NCBI RefSeq assembly: GCF_005876955.1
Contig: NZ_SSCL01000002.1
Span: 186,001 to 250,000, forward strand
Direction: 5' to 3'
Length of the DNA: 64,000 nt
From: Sinomonas gamaensis
Lineage (GTDB): Bacteria > Actinomycetota > Actinomycetes > Actinomycetales > Micrococcaceae
The notes under the pieces were generated by a model. That model was not told the origin of the DNA. It worked only from the letters and a program-made list of their open reading frames with translations, and searched no databases. Shown one piece after another: positions 36,987 through 45,316 of this stretch. Numbering within the stretch: position 1 is the stretch's first letter; every line of letters begins with the position of its first letter. A program made the position numbers and the translations under genes.

Positions 36987-36992
36987 ATACTA
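36987..36992 (-). promoter_or_regulatory. Possible -10 box of formate dehydrogenase operon
   Basis: TAGTAT on the minus strand, 14 bases upstream of the CRP-like palindrome. No good -35 is visible at 17-18 bases. If used, the palindrome would lie just downstream of the transcription start. Confidence 0.35.
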
Positions 36993-37067
36993 GCCCTGCC
37001 CTCTACGTGCCCCGCCAGACCTCAGATGAACCATGCGAGATTTCTGCCGCCAGATCGCAGCCGCGGT

Positions 37068-38711
37068 TCAGCCGGAAGCGCCCTCCCGGACCAAGAGGCC
37101 CTCGTTCTCCTCGATTGCCGAAAGTGCCAGTTCCTTGTAACCGACGGACTCGAAGAGCACCGTGAGACGGTCGGGCTCGACCCCCATGACCATGCCCGGC
37201 CCCCACTCCCGATGGCGCACCTGGGACTGCATCGACCAACCGCCCGGGGTTGCAGCCTCGCGTTCCTCGGCCTCCTGCTCGCTGCCTTCCTCCTTGCACC
37301 GGTCGCAGTTTCCGCACCAGGCGGGCGCCTCCTCGCCGAAGTAGTTCAGGAGCCACTGACGCCGGCAGGCGTCGGTCTCGGCGTAGCCGCGCGCCATCTC
37401 CACCCGGGACTCGTCGATCCGATGCCGCGCTTCGTCCGCCGCCCGCGCGCGTTCCATCGCGTCGTGGGGGCTGAGGTGTCCCACGGCCCGATACCCGCTC
37501 CGCGATCCAACGACGCAACCGCTGTGCTCGAGCAGGCTCAGGGCGCGCGCCTGCGCCCGAGGGGTCAGGCCCGTCTCAGCCCGAAGCGCAGCCGAACGAA
37601 GCGGCCCCCGAGCGCGGACCGCGTCGTAGAGGGCAGCCACGTTGTCCTCGTCGAATGACTTCCCCGCGAAGAACCGCTGGAGTCCCAGGTCTTCGGCGCG
37701 GTAGTGGAGGACGGCGAGCGCGGGATCGCCGTCCCGGCCCGCCCGGCCGATCTCCTGATAGTAGCTGTCGAGCGAATCGGGGATGTCGGCATGGACCACG
37801 AAGCGCACGTCGGGCTTGTCGATCCCCATGCCGAACGCGGTCGTGGCGACGACGACGTCCAGTTCGTTGTCGAGGAACCGCCGGTGGACCTCCGCGCGGT
37901 CGCTCGCCTTGCGCCCGGAGTGATAGGCCTCCGCACGGACGCCGCGGTCCGACAGTTCACGGGCGTACTCCTCGGTGTTCCGCCGCGTGGCCACGTAGAG
38001 CAGGCCGGGCCCCTCGAACTCGGCGACCTGGTCGATCACCGCGGCCCGCTTCCCTGCCTCGCTCTCGTGCCTGATGACCGTCAGCTCGATATTGGGCCGA
38101 TCGAAGCTCTGGACCATGACGAGCGGGTCCCGAAGGCCCAGGCGCTCCACGATTTCAGCTCGGGTGTGCGGCGTCGCCGTGGCGGTCAGCGCGACGACGG
38201 GTGGTCGCCGGAGCTTCTGGAGCACGTCACCGAGCAGGAGGTAGTCCGGACGGAAGTCGTGGCCCCACGATGAGATGCAGTGAGCCTCATCGACCACGAA
38301 GAGAGCCAGCCGTACGGTGCTCAAGCGCTCCACAGTCTGCTCACGGGCCAACTGCTCAGGGGCCAGGAAGGCGAAGCGCACGTCGCCGCGTTCGATGGCT
38401 TCCCACGCGGCCCTCTCTGCGCGGGCGCCGAGGGTCGAGTTGAGGGCCACGGCCCGCTCCGCGCCGAGGCTCTCGTTGATGGCGTCCACCTGATCCCGCT
38501 GGAGGGCGATGAGTGGGCTCACCACGAGCGTGACGCCGTCGAGGGCCGCGCCGGGGACCTGGTAGATCGCCGACTTCCCGTGGCCGGTGGGCATGACGGC
38601 GAGGACGTCCCGCCCTCCGGTTGCCGCTTCCACCGCTTCGAATTGGCCCTCCCTCCACGAGTCGATGCCGAAATTCTGGCTGGCGATGCGGAGCAGGGCG
38701 TCCTGTGTCAT
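37068..38711 (-). CDS. RecQ-type ATP-dependent DNA helicase
   Basis: A 547-residue superfamily 2 helicase. Walker A is TGHGKS, Walker B is DEAHCISSWGHDF (DEAH with the RecQ aromatic-rich loop), and motif VI is QEIGRAGRDG. The RecQ zinc-binding segment follows with CRRQWLLNYFGEEAPAWCGNCDRC. The C-terminal 90 residues replace the HRDC domain with a short beta-rich segment (VRHREWGPGMVMG). 3'-5' unwinding in recombination repair is expected. ATG at 38711. It precedes, on the same strand, no close partner; the CBS gene ends 13 bases upstream, so the two may be cotranscribed. Confidence 0.92.
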   Translation of the reverse strand: MTQDALLRIASQNFGIDSWREGQFEAVEAATGGRDVLAVMPTGHGKSAIYQVPGAALDGVTLVVSPLIALQRDQVDAINESLGAERAVALNSTLGARAERAAWEAIERGDVRFAFLAPEQLAREQTVERLSTVRLALFVVDEAHCISSWGHDFRPDYLLLGDVLQKLRRPPVVALTATATPHTRAEIVERLGLRDPLVMVQSFDRPNIELTVIRHESEAGKRAAVIDQVAEFEGPGLLYVATRRNTEEYARELSDRGVRAEAYHSGRKASDRAEVHRRFLDNELDVVVATTAFGMGIDKPDVRFVVHADIPDSLDSYYQEIGRAGRDGDPALAVLHYRAEDLGLQRFFAGKSFDEDNVAALYDAVRARGPLRSAALRAETGLTPRAQARALSLLEHSGCVVGSRSGYRAVGHLSPHDAMERARAADEARHRIDESRVEMARGYAETDACRRQWLLNYFGEEAPAWCGNCDRCKEEGSEQEAEEREAATPGGWSMQSQVRHREWGPGMVMGVEPDRLTVLFESVGYKELALSAIEENEGLLVREGASG

Positions 38712-38724
38712 TCGCTGGTGTCGG

Positions 38725-39138
38725 CTAGTAGGAGATCAACTTGACCAACTCGCCCACCTGATCCTCGGAGAGGCTCCGGGCGATGTCGGCCTGGGACACC
38801 ATGCCCACGAGGTCGTGGCCGTCGATGACCGGGAGACGGCGGACCCGGTGCTCCTCCATGGTCTTGATCGCCTCTTCGACGCTGTCGTCGGCGCCGATCG
38901 TGATGGGCTTTCCCTCACCCAGGCTCCCAGCCGTCGTCGTCCGCGGGTCTCCGCCTTCGGCGAGGCACTTGACCACAATGTCGCGATCAGTCACCACACC
39001 CTTCAGTCGATTGTCCTCGCCGCAGATGGGCAGGGCCCCGACATCGAGGTCCTTCATCTTCCGGGCTGCGACCTCGAGTGTCTCGTTCTCGCCGACGCAC
39101 TCGGCTCCCGGAGTCATGATCTCGCGCGCGGTAGTCAT
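38725..39138 (-). CDS. Two-CBS-domain protein
   Basis: A 137-residue protein made almost wholly of a CBS pair: TAREIMTPGAECVGENETL with VVTDRDIVVKCL, then ADDSVEEAIKTMEEHRVRRLPVIDGHDLVGMVSQADIA. CBS pairs bind adenine nucleotides such as AMP, ATP or SAM. Stand-alone members of this type resemble the hypoxia- or stress-related Hrp1-like proteins of actinobacteria. ATG at 39138 has AGGAGAG 7 bases upstream. Its partner is unknown. Confidence 0.9.
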   Translation of the reverse strand: MTTAREIMTPGAECVGENETLEVAARKMKDLDVGALPICGEDNRLKGVVTDRDIVVKCLAEGGDPRTTTAGSLGEGKPITIGADDSVEEAIKTMEEHRVRRLPVIDGHDLVGMVSQADIARSLSEDQVGELVKLISY

Positions 39139-39244
39139 CGCTCTCTCCTGTCGCCGTGTCTCTGGCCGCCGCCCTGTCTGCGGCGGCCATCCGCGGATTA
39201 CCCTCCGGGCAGGGTCGAAAACTCGGCGCGAGTTGTGGCGCCTC

Positions 39245-39264
39245 GCCAACGTGCAACGGTTGGC
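39245..39264. promoter_or_regulatory. Inverted repeat upstream of bioY
   Basis: GCCAAC (39245-39250) and GTTGGC (39259-39264) flank 8 bases, and GGCGCC occurs on each outer side (39237-39242, 39273-39278). It sits about 95 bases before bioY. It does not match the BioQ consensus I know (TGAAC-N3-GTTAC/GTTCA type), so a biotin role is only a suggestion. Confidence 0.4.
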
Positions 39265-39357
39265 CTTGGTGGGGCGCCTACAAAATGACGGACGACGGCG
39301 GTGCGTAGCCTTCACAGTCAGAAGAACCCGCCTGCCGGGAGACCTTGGAAGGGAATC

Positions 39358-39984
39358 ATGAGCCAGAAGACCGCCCCCACCGGGCCCACGTCATCCCGTC
39401 CGCGTCGGGCGTGGGATGCCCAGTCGCTTGCCCTTGTCGCCGTGTTCGCGGCACTCATCGCCGCATCGGCCATCGTCCCCGGCATCCCCGTCGGGAGCTT
39501 CGGCGTTCCCATCACGCTCCAGACTCTGGCCGTGGCGCTCACGGCGCTCGTGCTCGGAGGCACCCGCGCTGCGGCCGCCGTCGGCCTGTATCTCATCCTC
39601 GGTTTCGCAGGCCTGCCCATCTTCTCCGGAGGCCGCGCTGGCCTCCAGATCCTCGCCGGAGGGTCAGCGGGCTACATCGTGGCGTTCCTCGTGGGGGCGT
39701 TCCTGCTCGGCCTGCTCGCCGAGCGCATCGTCCGACGCACCTCGGCCGCGCGGCGCGGCGCCTGGTTCTTCCTCGCCGCGACCGTGGTGTCCGTCGTCGT
39801 CATCCACTCCCTCGGCGTGCTCGGGATGATGGTGAACCTCAAGCTCTCATGGCAGGCCGCCTTCCTCGCGGATCTCGCATACTACCCCGGCGACCTGCTC
39901 AAGAACGCCGTGTCTGCCCTGGCCGCGACGGCGGTCCACCGCGCCTTCCCCGACGTCCTGGTCAGGAGGGTCAAGCAGGCGTGA
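39358..39984 (+). CDS. bioY: Biotin transporter S component BioY
   Basis: A 208-residue membrane protein with six hydrophobic helices, the biotin-binding S component of an ECF transporter. Family hallmarks are VPITLQTLAVALTALVLG and GLPIFSGGRAGLQILAGGSAGYIVAF. The last helix region ends YYPGDLLKNAVSALAATAV. ATG at 39358 is preceded by GAAGGGAA. It starts the bioY-bioM-bioN operon, whose starts overlap the preceding stops, so all three components are made together. Confidence 0.95.
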   Translation: MSQKTAPTGPTSSRPRRAWDAQSLALVAVFAALIAASAIVPGIPVGSFGVPITLQTLAVALTALVLGGTRAAAAVGLYLILGFAGLPIFSGGRAGLQILAGGSAGYIVAFLVGAFLLGLLAERIVRRTSAARRGAWFFLAATVVSVVVIHSLGVLGMMVNLKLSWQAAFLADLAYYPGDLLKNAVSALAATAVHRAFPDVLVRRVKQA

Positions 39985-40703
39985 GCCGGATCGAGCTCGA
40001 AGGCGTCCGGGTTGCCGTAGCGCTCGACGCCGATGCGGGGCCGCGCGAGAAAGTCGTCCTCGACGGGATCAGCGCCGTGATGGCCGAGCGCCGCGTTGCA
40101 GTGATCGGAGCCAACGGCTCCGGGAAGTCGACCCTGCTGCGCCTGCTGAACGGGCTCGTCGAGCCTTCCTCGGGGAGCGTGGTCGTCGATGGGCTCGACA
40201 GCGTCCGCGATGGCAGGGCCATTCGGCAGCATGTGGGCTTCGTCTTCACGGACCCCCTCTCCCAGCTCGTCATGCCGACTGGACGCGAGGACATCGAGCT
40301 GTCCCTGCGGCGCCGCCATCGGAATCGGGTCGACAGGGCAGCCGCGGCCCAGGAGGTGCTCGACCGTTTCGGACTCGGCCGGCTCGCGGACCAGAGCGTC
40401 TACGAACTCTCCGGCGGCGAGCGGCAGCTGATGGCGCTCGCCGCCGTGCTCGCGGTCGACCCGGAGGTCCTCGTCCTCGATGAGCCGTCCACCCTCCTCG
40501 ATCTCCGCAATCGAGAGCTTCTCCGCAAGACGCTCGCCTCACTCCCCCAACAAGTGATCCTCTCGACCCACGACCTCGAACTCGCGCTCGACGCCGAACG
40601 CGTTCTCGTCGTCGAATCCGGCAGGATCGCGTTCGACGGAGAGCCCGCCGAAGCCGTCCGCCGGTACCGAGCCCTCAGCGGTGCGGAAACGGGGCAACGC
40701 TGA
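39981..40703 (+). CDS. bioM: Biotin ECF transporter ATPase BioM
   Basis: A 240-residue ABC ATPase energising biotin uptake. Walker A GANGSGKST, Q-loop FVFTDPLSQLVMPT, signature LSGGERQLMALAAVL, Walker B VLVLDEPSTLLD and the switch H in LSTHDLELAL are all present. ECF ATPases usually contain this Q-helix-like QLVMPT segment. GTG at 39981 overlaps the bioY stop (GTGA). It couples to BioN and BioY. Confidence 0.93.
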   Translation: MSRIELEGVRVAVALDADAGPREKVVLDGISAVMAERRVAVIGANGSGKSTLLRLLNGLVEPSSGSVVVDGLDSVRDGRAIRQHVGFVFTDPLSQLVMPTGREDIELSLRRRHRNRVDRAAAAQEVLDRFGLGRLADQSVYELSGGERQLMALAAVLAVDPEVLVLDEPSTLLDLRNRELLRKTLASLPQQVILSTHDLELALDAERVLVVESGRIAFDGEPAEAVRRYRALSGAETGQR

Positions 40704-41332
40704 TGCGGGACCGGACGCGGGGGGCCGTCCTCGCGGGCTATGTCCCGGGCGACTCATGGCTGCACCGCGCGCCCCCATGGGTGAAGTTCCTCGGCGTGCT
40801 GCTCGCCGGAACGGCCAGCTTCGTGCTGGTTGATTGGCGCGCTTCGGCGGCCGCGGTGGTCGTGGTGATTGGCGCATGGCTGACGGCTGGCCTCGGCGTG
40901 CGGCGCCTCCTCGCGTCGTGGAAAGTCCTGCTCCCCCTGCTCGCGGTCCTCGGCGCCTTCCAGTGGTGGCAGCTGGGGCCGGCCACGGCGGCGCGGATCG
41001 TCCTGAACCTCGTGCTGTGCTTCGTCGGGGCCGGGCTGCTCACGGCGACCGTTCCCCTGCGCGATCTGCTCGACGGAGTCGCCGGGCTCGCGCGCCCGCT
41101 GCGGCGCTTCGGGGCGGACCCCGAGCGGTTCGCCTTGGCGATCGCCGTCATGATCCGCAGCATCCCCGTGCTCGCGGGTGCGTTCGCCGAGGTGGGCGAC
41201 GCAGCGCGCGCCCGCGGACTCGAGCGCAACCTCCGCGCGCGGACAATTCCGGTCGTCCTCTCGGCTGTGGCGTACGCGCGCCGGACCGGGGAGGCGCTCG
41301 CGGCGCGCGGCCTCGGGGAACCTGAGGAGTGA
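40703..41332 (+). CDS. bioN: Biotin ECF transporter transmembrane protein BioN
   Basis: A 209-residue EcfT/CbiQ-type scaffold with five or so hydrophobic helices. The two coupling motifs near the C-terminus are variants of the Ala-Arg-Gly box: GDAARARGLERN and GEALAARGLGE, where each ARG contacts the ATPase. ATG at 40703 shares its first base with the last base of the bioM stop. It ends 34 bases from the convergent thiolase gene; only a weak hairpin lies between. Confidence 0.92.
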   Translation: MRDRTRGAVLAGYVPGDSWLHRAPPWVKFLGVLLAGTASFVLVDWRASAAAVVVVIGAWLTAGLGVRRLLASWKVLLPLLAVLGAFQWWQLGPATAARIVLNLVLCFVGAGLLTATVPLRDLLDGVAGLARPLRRFGADPERFALAIAVMIRSIPVLAGAFAEVGDAARARGLERNLRARTIPVVLSAVAYARRTGEALAARGLGEPEE

Positions 41333-41366
41333 GGTGGCTGCCCGTTTCGCCAAAGGCGGTCACGTG

Positions 41367-42563
41367 TCAGGGGCGGCGCGTTTCGAACAGCACCGCGGTT
41401 CCGAGCCCGCCAGCGGAGCTGATCATCGCAAGGCAGAGCGAGCCGTCCGGCAAGGACTGGGCGCGGGCGAGTAACCGCACCACAGACACCGCGCCCGAGG
41501 CTCCGTAGGCATGACCGAGCGCGAGCGAGCCTCCGTGGATGTTGAGGACGGCGTCGAGGGCGTCGTCCCCGAGCCCCAGGCGGTCCGTGCACGCCAAGAC
41601 CTGGCCGGCGAAGGCTTCGTTGAATTCGACGGCAGCAAGATCGTCGACGGCCAAGTCATGCTCCTTGAGCAGCGCCGCGGTCGCGGCGGCTGCGCCCACG
41701 CCGAGGCGCCGCGGGTCGACGCCGGCACTCGCCGAACCGAGGAACGCGAGCGCTGCGCGGCCGGGAGGCAGCGCCGACCTGTCGCCATCCACCACAACGA
41801 CGGCCGCAGCCCCGTCGGCGTCGAAACACGAGTTGCCAGCGGTAACGGTTCCCCCGGTAACGAACGCGGGAGGAAATCGTGCAAGAAGGCGCTCATCGAG
41901 TCGTTTCCTCGGCCCGTTGTCCGCCCGAACCCAGCCACCGGACGTGTGCACAGGAACGATTTCCGCGTTGAACGCCCCCGAGGACGCGGCCTCGAGCGCC
42001 CGGCGATGGCTCCGCAGCGCCAGCGCGTCCTGACGCTCGCGGACCACGCCCGCCTCGCGCGCAACGGTCTCTGCTGCGAGCCCCATGTCCGGATCGCCGT
42101 CGTCCTCGGGCCGAGTAGGCGCGTGCTGAGCGCGCGAGTAGAAGGCGATGCCACCGTCGGCCGTGCGGTGTCCGCGCACCGGCGCCGTGCTGATGGACTC
42201 CGCGCCGCCCGCAGCATAGGCGAGGCCCGCGCCCGCCTGAATCAGGCGGCAGGCGAGGACGACGGCGTCGAGCCCCGACCCGCACTGGCCATCCACCGTC
42301 AATCCGGGGACGGTCTCAGGGAACTCGGCCTCGAGTGCGGCGAGCCGGGCGAGATTCCCTCCGCCTCCCGCAGCGTTGCCCACGATGACCTGGGCAAACT
42401 CCTCCCCTGCCAGCCCAGAATCCTCCACGACGGCCCGCAGGACCGGGGCGAGCAATTCGTGGACTCGGATCTCGGCGAAGGCGGTACCAGCCCGGACGAG
42501 TGGCGTGCGGCGCCCGGCGATGACCAGCGGCGGTGTTCTAGGCGAGGTTCCGGGCACGGGCAT
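41367..42563 (-). CDS. Thiolase family protein with altered active site
   Basis: A 398-residue thiolase fold. The acylated cysteine C94 is present in DGQCGSGLDA, NEAFA is present, and H351 lies in GHAYGASGA (Pro of GHP replaced by Ala). At the second catalytic cysteine the sequence reads MISSAGGLG, with S382 where the window's other thiolase has C419 (SVCAAGGLG). A cysteine at 377 is five residues off. It may therefore not catalyse normal Claisen condensation or cleavage. ATG at 42563 overlaps the AMP-ligase gene by 26 bases, so the two are a functional pair. It probably acts on an acyl-CoA made by that ligase. Confidence 0.88.
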   Translation of the reverse strand: MPVPGTSPRTPPLVIAGRRTPLVRAGTAFAEIRVHELLAPVLRAVVEDSGLAGEEFAQVIVGNAAGGGGNLARLAALEAEFPETVPGLTVDGQCGSGLDAVVLACRLIQAGAGLAYAAGGAESISTAPVRGHRTADGGIAFYSRAQHAPTRPEDDGDPDMGLAAETVAREAGVVRERQDALALRSHRRALEAASSGAFNAEIVPVHTSGGWVRADNGPRKRLDERLLARFPPAFVTGGTVTAGNSCFDADGAAAVVVVDGDRSALPPGRAALAFLGSASAGVDPRRLGVGAAAATAALLKEHDLAVDDLAAVEFNEAFAGQVLACTDRLGLGDDALDAVLNIHGGSLALGHAYGASGAVSVVRLLARAQSLPDGSLCLAMISSAGGLGTAVLFETRRP

Positions 42564-43938
42564 CCCCTTCGAGGACCCACTTCTGGAACTGGGCGCGACT
42601 GAGTTTGCCGCGTTCGGTCACCGGCAACTCGTCCAACTGGAAGTACTGCAGGGGTCGCTTGGCCGGGGCGAGACGTCCCTCGAGCCCGGCCCGCAGCTGG
42701 AGCTGACAGAGTCCAGCGTGGGCCGGCACCACGCCGGCCACCACGCGCTGGCCGCGGACGTCGTCAGGGATGCCCGCAGCCACGACCTCCGCGACGCCCG
42801 GCAGCATCGCAAGGGCCGCCTCGACCTCGTGGGGATAGACGTTCTGCCCGCCCGTATTGATCATGTCCTGCGTCCGGCCAAGAACGTGCAGCTCGCCGTC
42901 CTGCACGTACCCCTGATCGCGGACCGTGCACCACTCGCCGAGCCGCGTGAAGGCCTCGCCGTCGTCTCCCCACACGTAGCCCTCGCTCACGAGGCCGCCG
43001 CGGACACAGATGTTGCCGGTCTCGCCGTCGGGGACCGGGCCGCCGTCGTCGTCCAGGATGGCGAGGTCCACCCCGGGGAATGCGCGCCCGACGCCTGTGC
43101 CCATTTCTGCCGGCGTCTCTCCGGGGAAGTGGGCCCTCGCGGCGACGAAGCTCAGCTCCGACGCGCCGTAGTACTCCCAGACCACAGCGTTCGGCGCCCA
43201 CCTCCGAGCGGCCTCCAGCGTGCGGCGGTCGAGCTTCTGCCCCGAGCAGACGATCGCGCTGATACCGCTCGCATCGACGTCGCCAGCAAGGCCGCGCTCG
43301 GCGAGAACCCGCAGCATGGTCGGGACGAGCACGAGCCGAGTGATCGAAGCCCGTCCTATCTCCACATGGGCGTCGCCGACATCGAAATGCGGCAGCATGT
43401 GAAATGACGCGCCCGCGAAGAGGCATTCGGAAAGAGTGTAGAGATTGAGGCTCGCGGAAAGCGGTCCGGGGGCCAGCACCCGATCGTCAGGGCTGAGGCC
43501 GAACAGTTCGATCGAAGCCTCGAACGAGCGGCGCCAAGACCCGCGGGTGCGCGAGAACGCCTTCGGCAGCGACGTGGTTCCGGAGGTCAGGCCGACCAGG
43601 AACGAGGATTCGTCATCGCCGTCCTCGAGTTCGGTGGGCGCTGCGGTGGTTGCGCCCCAGCGCTGGGTGAGCCGTTCCCTGACCTCGGCCGTGAGCTCCG
43701 CGGGCCAGAGCGGGTCCAGAACCGCACATTCCCGCCGCCCCGCGGTTCCGGCCGCCCATCGGACCGCGAACTGCACGCCATTGGGCTCCTGGAGGATCCG
43801 GAGGTCCTCGCCCGATCGCGCCAGCCGCCCTGCCTGGTCCGCGAGTTCGCTCCACGAGAGCCGCTGGTTTCCGCACACCACGGCGACGTCGTGCGGCTTG
43901 CCCGCCGCCCACGCCGAGAGTCGGTCCAGAAATGGCAT
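42538..43938 (-). CDS. AMP-dependent acyl-CoA synthetase/ligase
   Basis: A 466-residue adenylate-forming enzyme (short, MenE-sized). The AMP-binding P-loop reads GLTSGTTSLPKAFSRT (Ser replaces the usual Gly after TT). YYGASELSFV, GETGNICVRGG, TGGQNVYPHEVEAAL and the catalytic Lys in TERGKLSRAQFQK are present. It would activate a carboxylic acid to an acyl-CoA. Length and the thiolase partner suggest a fatty or aromatic acid, but MenE is not excluded. ATG at 43938; the N-terminal subdomain is shorter than in acetyl-CoA synthetase. Confidence 0.88.
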   Translation of the reverse strand: MPFLDRLSAWAAGKPHDVAVVCGNQRLSWSELADQAGRLARSGEDLRILQEPNGVQFAVRWAAGTAGRRECAVLDPLWPAELTAEVRERLTQRWGATTAAPTELEDGDDESSFLVGLTSGTTSLPKAFSRTRGSWRRSFEASIELFGLSPDDRVLAPGPLSASLNLYTLSECLFAGASFHMLPHFDVGDAHVEIGRASITRLVLVPTMLRVLAERGLAGDVDASGISAIVCSGQKLDRRTLEAARRWAPNAVVWEYYGASELSFVAARAHFPGETPAEMGTGVGRAFPGVDLAILDDDGGPVPDGETGNICVRGGLVSEGYVWGDDGEAFTRLGEWCTVRDQGYVQDGELHVLGRTQDMINTGGQNVYPHEVEAALAMLPGVAEVVAAGIPDDVRGQRVVAGVVPAHAGLCQLQLRAGLEGRLAPAKRPLQYFQLDELPVTERGKLSRAQFQKWVLEGDARARNLA

Positions 43939-44010
43939 CCCCTCAGTCTACGAAATAGGCCCGCCTACCCCGCGGTACGTGAGCTATCGTGACGGCCCGA
44001 CCTCGGCACG

Positions 44011-44060
44011 GACGACGACGGCCGGCGGCTTCCGCAGGGAAGCCGCCGGCCGTCGTCGTC
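44011..44060. terminator. Large hairpin after the suf operon
   Basis: A perfect 21-bp inverted repeat (44011-44031 with 44040-44060; arm begins GACGACGACGGCC) has an 8-base loop. It lies 27 bases after the sufT stop and before the AMP-ligase start. No T tract follows on the minus strand, so termination may need Rho, or the hairpin may protect the suf mRNA 3' end. Confidence 0.7.
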
Positions 44061-44086
44061 GGGCTGGATTCTGCCGAAAGGCAGGG

Positions 44087-44431
44087 TCAGATGTTGAAGC
44101 CGAGGGCGCGCATCTGGTCGCGGCCATCCTCGGTGATCCGCTCCGGACCCCACGGCGGCATCCACACCCAGTTGAGGCGCCACTCGTCGACCACCCCGTC
44201 TAGCGCCTGCCCCACCTGGTCCTCCAGGATGTCGGTGAGCGGGCACGCCGCGGTCGTGAGCGTCATGCTGATGAGCAGCGTGCCGTCCTCGCCGTACTCG
44301 AGCCCGTAGACCAGACCCAGGTCCACGACGTTGACGCCCAGTTCGGGGTCGATGACGTCCTTGAGCCGCTCCTCGACATCCTCGAGGGCGGTCTGTGCCG
44401 GCTGGATCCCAGCAGTTTGGGGATCAGACAT
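44087..44431 (-). CDS. sufT: Fe-S assembly factor SufT (DUF59/MIP18 family)
   Basis: A 114-residue metal-sulfur cluster assembly protein. The MIP18 core has DPELGVNVVDLGLVYGL and TLTTAACPLTDIL with the conserved Cys, and ends VWMPPWGPERITEDG. It helps load Fe-S clusters onto client proteins. ATG at 44431, 32 bases after sufC. It is the last gene of the suf operon and is followed by a large hairpin. Confidence 0.92.
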   Translation of the reverse strand: MSDPQTAGIQPAQTALEDVEERLKDVIDPELGVNVVDLGLVYGLEYGEDGTLLISMTLTTAACPLTDILEDQVGQALDGVVDEWRLNWVWMPPWGPERITEDGRDQMRALGFNI

Positions 44432-44463
44432 GGCTCTCCTTTTCGGACTGGGAGTTTGCGGAC

Positions 44464-45237
44464 TTAGGCCTGCACCGCGGAACCGGCGCCGGCGAGGTAG
44501 CGGTCGTAGCCCTCTTCCTCGAGGCGGTCGGCAAGCTCGGGACCACCCTGCTCGGCGATCTTGCCGTCCACGAAGACGTGGACGAACTCCGGCTTGATGT
44601 AGCGCAGGATTCGGGTGTAGTGCGTGATCAGCAGGGTGCCCATGTTGCCGGCCGCGTGCGCACGGTTGACGCCCTCCGAGACAACCTTGAGCGCATCGAC
44701 GTCGAGGCCCGAGTCGGTCTCGTCGAGGATGGCGAACTTCGGCTTGAAGAGCTCGAGCTGGAGGATCTCCACGCGCTTCTTCTCGCCGCCGGAGAAGCCC
44801 TCGTTGACGTTGCGCTGGGCGAAGTCGGCGTCGATGCGCAGCTGGGCCATCGCCTCCTTGACTTCCTTCGTCCAGGTGCGGATCGCGGGAGCCTTGCCGT
44901 CGATCGCGGTCTTCGCGGTGCGGAGGAAGTTCGTCATGGTGACGCCCGGGACCTCCACGGGGTACTGCATGGCGAGGAACAGGCCAGCCCGGGCCCGCTC
45001 GTCCACGCTCATCGCGAGGACGTCTTCGCCGTCGAGGGTGATGGAGCCCGAGGTGACGGTGTACCGCGGGTGGCCCGCGATCGTCGAGGCCAGCGTTGAC
45101 TTGCCCGACCCGTTCGGGCCCATGATGGCGTGCGTCTCGCCGGTCTTCACGGTGAGGGTCACGCCCTTGAGGATCTCCTTGACGCCCTGCTCGGTCTCAA
45201 TCGAGACGTGCAGGTCTTTGATCTCCAGAGTCGACAT
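44464..45237 (-). CDS. sufC: Fe-S assembly ATPase SufC
   Basis: A 257-residue ABC-type ATPase of the SufBCD scaffold. Walker A GPNGSGKST, signature FSGGEKKRVEILQL and Walker B FAILDETDSGLD, with the SufC-specific TDSGLD, are present. It binds SufB and SufD and powers cluster building. ATG at 45237 has AGGAGAA 8 bases upstream. It is separated from sufD by a 31-bp tandem repeat, in the place where a Rieske-type ferredoxin gene lies in some actinobacterial suf operons. Confidence 0.97.
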   Translation of the reverse strand: MSTLEIKDLHVSIETEQGVKEILKGVTLTVKTGETHAIMGPNGSGKSTLASTIAGHPRYTVTSGSITLDGEDVLAMSVDERARAGLFLAMQYPVEVPGVTMTNFLRTAKTAIDGKAPAIRTWTKEVKEAMAQLRIDADFAQRNVNEGFSGGEKKRVEILQLELFKPKFAILDETDSGLDVDALKVVSEGVNRAHAAGNMGTLLITHYTRILRYIKPEFVHVFVDGKIAEQGGPELADRLEEEGYDRYLAGAGSAVQA

Positions 45238-45254
45238 GTGTTTTCTCCTTGCAC

Positions 45255-45316
45255 CCGGCTCCGCCGGGCTGGCTGCTGTGGGGTTCCGGCTCCGCCGGGA
45301 CCAATCCTGTGGGGTT
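45255..45316. repeat. Two tandem 31-bp repeats between sufD and sufC
   Basis: Copies at 45255-45285 and 45286-45316 share CCGGCTCCGCCGGG at the start and CTGTGGGGTT at the end, with a variable 6-7 bases between. Each copy encodes a small stem (CCGGC-TCC-GCCGG). The second copy ends at the sufD stop codon. Confidence 0.8.

Noticed and set aside
39139-39357. Possible riboswitch before bioY
   Set aside because: Only simple inverted repeats are visible; no known biotin riboswitch exists and no other riboswitch core was recognised.
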